Assembly (NCBI GenBank): GCA_030386875.1
Contig: CM059563.1
Coordinates: 46,406,102-46,470,101, forward strand
Reading direction: 5' to 3'
Length of the DNA stretch: 64,000 nucleotides
Origin: Morinoia aosen
Lineage: Eukaryota > Arthropoda > Malacostraca > Amphipoda > Talitridae
Shown here piece by piece: positions 61,701 through 64,000 of the stretch (its first letter is position 1; each line of letters starts with the position of its first letter). The notes under the pieces are model-generated. The model had not been told where the DNA came from. It was given only the letters and a program-made list of their open reading frames with translations, and ran no database searches. The position numbers were made by a program, and so were the translations under genes.

Positions 61701-64000
61701 GTTTTCTCAAAAAAGTTTCACGCATCTCCATTTACCCTTTGAACTCTAAGTGAAAGTGAACGTCTTTCTATAAAGATTCTCAATGTTTAATGAATCCAAT
61801 TTTGTGCCCTTATTTTACTTCTATGTCTGCCATAGTAAAAATGGTATTAAAAAATTAAAGTCCCCTTAGGGAAATCATAAAGACTTGAGATCATCTTCAA
61901 AGAGCCGAGCAATTTCCTTCATAACTACTGCAAATGTTTGTACTGTCATGAATAAAGACGTAGTATTTTGTATTGTGCGGAACAGTTAAATCAACGATGG
62001 TACCATGTCTGTCGGAATAGCTTTTACTTCCAACTTCTTTATTTTAATCCGGTTCTCATATTCTTTCGACTTCAAATGATTAGACAGATTTCTCCATAAT
62101 TTTCTAGAATTCTGAGCAAAAACGAGTTTGAACTCCACTCTACTGATGTTCGTATGGAGCTGAGGTTGGGCGTGGAACATGATCAGAACTGAAACCATGT
62201 TACGATTAGCAGAGGTTTGCCCAGAAATCTTCGCATTATTGCGATAAAAAATGGGATCACGAGGAGAAAGTTGACTCACTTTTTCTGAAAGGAGGAGCGA
62301 AACTCATCCTGAATCTCAATGTTGACTATCTGCTCTCATATCACGTTCGAGGCAAAAACTCCCAAGTTCAAACATGACCTTCCTGATCAAAAAAGGAAGG
62401 ACGAACACCGTAGACTTGTTGCCAAAGAATTTGCTCCAGAGTTTGTTCAAGCTCTGCCCATAAATATTCCGTAAAATATTGCGTTCGCCTTCGCCTGAAA
62501 AGAATCACAGAGCCAAGAGGTAATTCCTAGAATATTTGTGTTCTAATGCAGAGGATTATTTCATGTCCAGAATGAATGGCTCGTGTAGGTAACGAGTTGA
62601 AAACTGTAAAACCTCTCCATTCATTAGATTTCGGAATCCCTAAAGCAGATCGTCTCCCTGATTTGGATGAACTCTTTTTATGTTAAATCTCAGTGCGCTT
62701 TTTATGAGTTATCATTTTTGTTAAAGAGCAGAAAAAATTATTACTAAATTATTGCTGGTACAAAGTTTGGACGGTTACACTAAAATGTAAAATAACCTAA
62801 ACATAAATTTTTCAGTGAGTGAGTATAAATGTCTATCAAAGTTTATTCCACGCCTCAATTTCACTCGTCTGGGTTACAGCAGGCATTTCTGCGAAATCAA
62901 AAATTCAACAATCAAGACCGAGCAAGTGACAAGTATAGATTAAGTGACACTTTTTCAAATGAATGCAAGCAGCTCTAAGTGCTACACTTGTTCGTTTTGT
63001 GAGCCTTTCATCTATCTTTGAAATGATTTTTCATTTCCACTATTCATTGGAATGATAATGAATTTTTGAATGAACACTGTTACATTACGTCAAGGTTCGA
63101 ATACGCATTGTGTAATTAAAGAAAATAGATGTATTTAATGATGATAATTCAGAATTTAAATTAGTACTTCAACATCATACGTAAATGAATCTAAGGAATA
63201 TTTATGCCAATCTCCACCACATGCGGATACTAAACTCCCATACTTTCTAAAACTTGCGATAAATTTTGAATATTCTCATTATCCGAAAAATAACAAACAA
63301 TGCGTTCTTTGCTTGAAAATACGAGCGAGGAAGTCTAAGAAAAACCCTTCAATTGCTTAACAAAAGCAAGGAATGATCGGCTGATTTCATTTCCAGGCAG
63401 CAATCTTCTTCACGTGTGTACCCCGTCACAAGGGCTGAAAGAAGGACACGAATGCGCCAGTAAAACAATCAAACTTAGGGGATTGAATCCCGTTACCGAT
63501 GCTTGAGCCTGAGAAACGAGGGCTAGATCTTTGCAGTGTGTGGATTTGTGTTTATTTTCAAATTCAGAGTTTCTGCATTTCATTCTGTTGGTCATTGCCC
63601 ACGAAAGCAAGCAAGATTTGCTGCGAATTTCAGACCGGCCTTCTCTAACAAGCGGCAGCAGAAGTGGGTCGCTCAGAGGCTAGAAAAAGAAGCAGCGCTT
63701 CTGCTGGAAGATACGTCTTTCGGTTCATTCTGTTGATTCGGTTTATTTAGTTTTTTCAGTTCACTCTAGTTTTGATTTAGTTACAATTACTCAACATTTC
63801 GTTCTGTTAGGTTCTTTTCAACAGTTTGTCTGTTTCTTTTAACTGTTTTCTAATCTATGTGAATTGATATTAAGTTCCTGTGCACAGTGTTTTGCTTCGT
63901 TTTATTTAGTTCGATGGATGCTCGCCTTCTTTCATCTATTTCACTCCAGGGCAACCCATCAATTAAAAGTGCCTTGTATAGTGCAAATTCGAAAGCTAAT
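61700..64000. other. No recognisable gene
   Basis: AT-rich DNA with short frames only (97 codons at most). A GC-richer patch at 63410-63730 has no domain or splice pattern that I can support. Confidence 0.45.

Overview
The window is AT-rich eukaryotic DNA, most likely from an invertebrate animal. Intron-exon structure, a peptide-receptor gene, a Penelope-like element, Tc1/mariner elements and tRNA-derived SINE-like repeats all fit an arthropod or a related invertebrate, but the phylum is an inference. There is no sign of prokaryotic, organellar or viral gene organisation.

One real protein-coding gene is visible, on the plus strand. It is a rhodopsin-family (class A) G-protein-coupled receptor spread over about 30 kb. 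Six coding exons join with matching phases: 12428-12638, 15680-15803, 32530-32744, 35880-36735, 39551-39858 and 42196-42610. The join totals 2127 nt of whole codons (708 residues plus stop) after a 2-nt split codon. In order the exons carry TM2-TM3, ICL2-TM4, ECL2-TM5, a very long ICL3, TM6-TM7-helix 8, and a Cys-rich C-tail. The N-terminus and TM1 were not found and probably lie upstream of the window. The ligand cannot be assigned from sequence alone. The TM6/TM7 pattern suggests the peptide-receptor group around CCK/gastrin, QRFP and TRH receptors.

Region by region: 1-12400 is non-coding and holds a perfect 23-bp array, a 155-bp duplication, an element-like unit with inverted repeats flanked by TTAA (8170-9187), and a higher-order satellite of about 170 bp (10110-10790). 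12400-42950 is the receptor gene. Its introns hold minisatellites starting close to several exon borders, an internally deleted mariner-type element (15006-15370), a diverged 675-bp duplication, a tRNA-like head (about 23.5 kb), a Penelope-like remnant (25.3-25.8 kb), a tRNA-derived SINE with an ATT-repeat tail (26.9-27.2 kb) and a possible Helitron (28.0-28.5 kb). 42950-64000 has no recognisable host gene. It holds several large minisatellites (49.4-50.2, 52.7-53.3, 53.3-53.9 and 61.4-61.7 kb) and a dead Tc1 element with long terminal inverted repeats (59194-60761).

The most unusual point is the 3' end of the receptor gene. The acceptor of the last exon and the first 13 bases of that exon are repeated in tandem upstream, giving three serial candidate acceptors that would encode very different C-tails. 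More generally, short tandem repeats are strikingly dense and tend to begin at exon edges.
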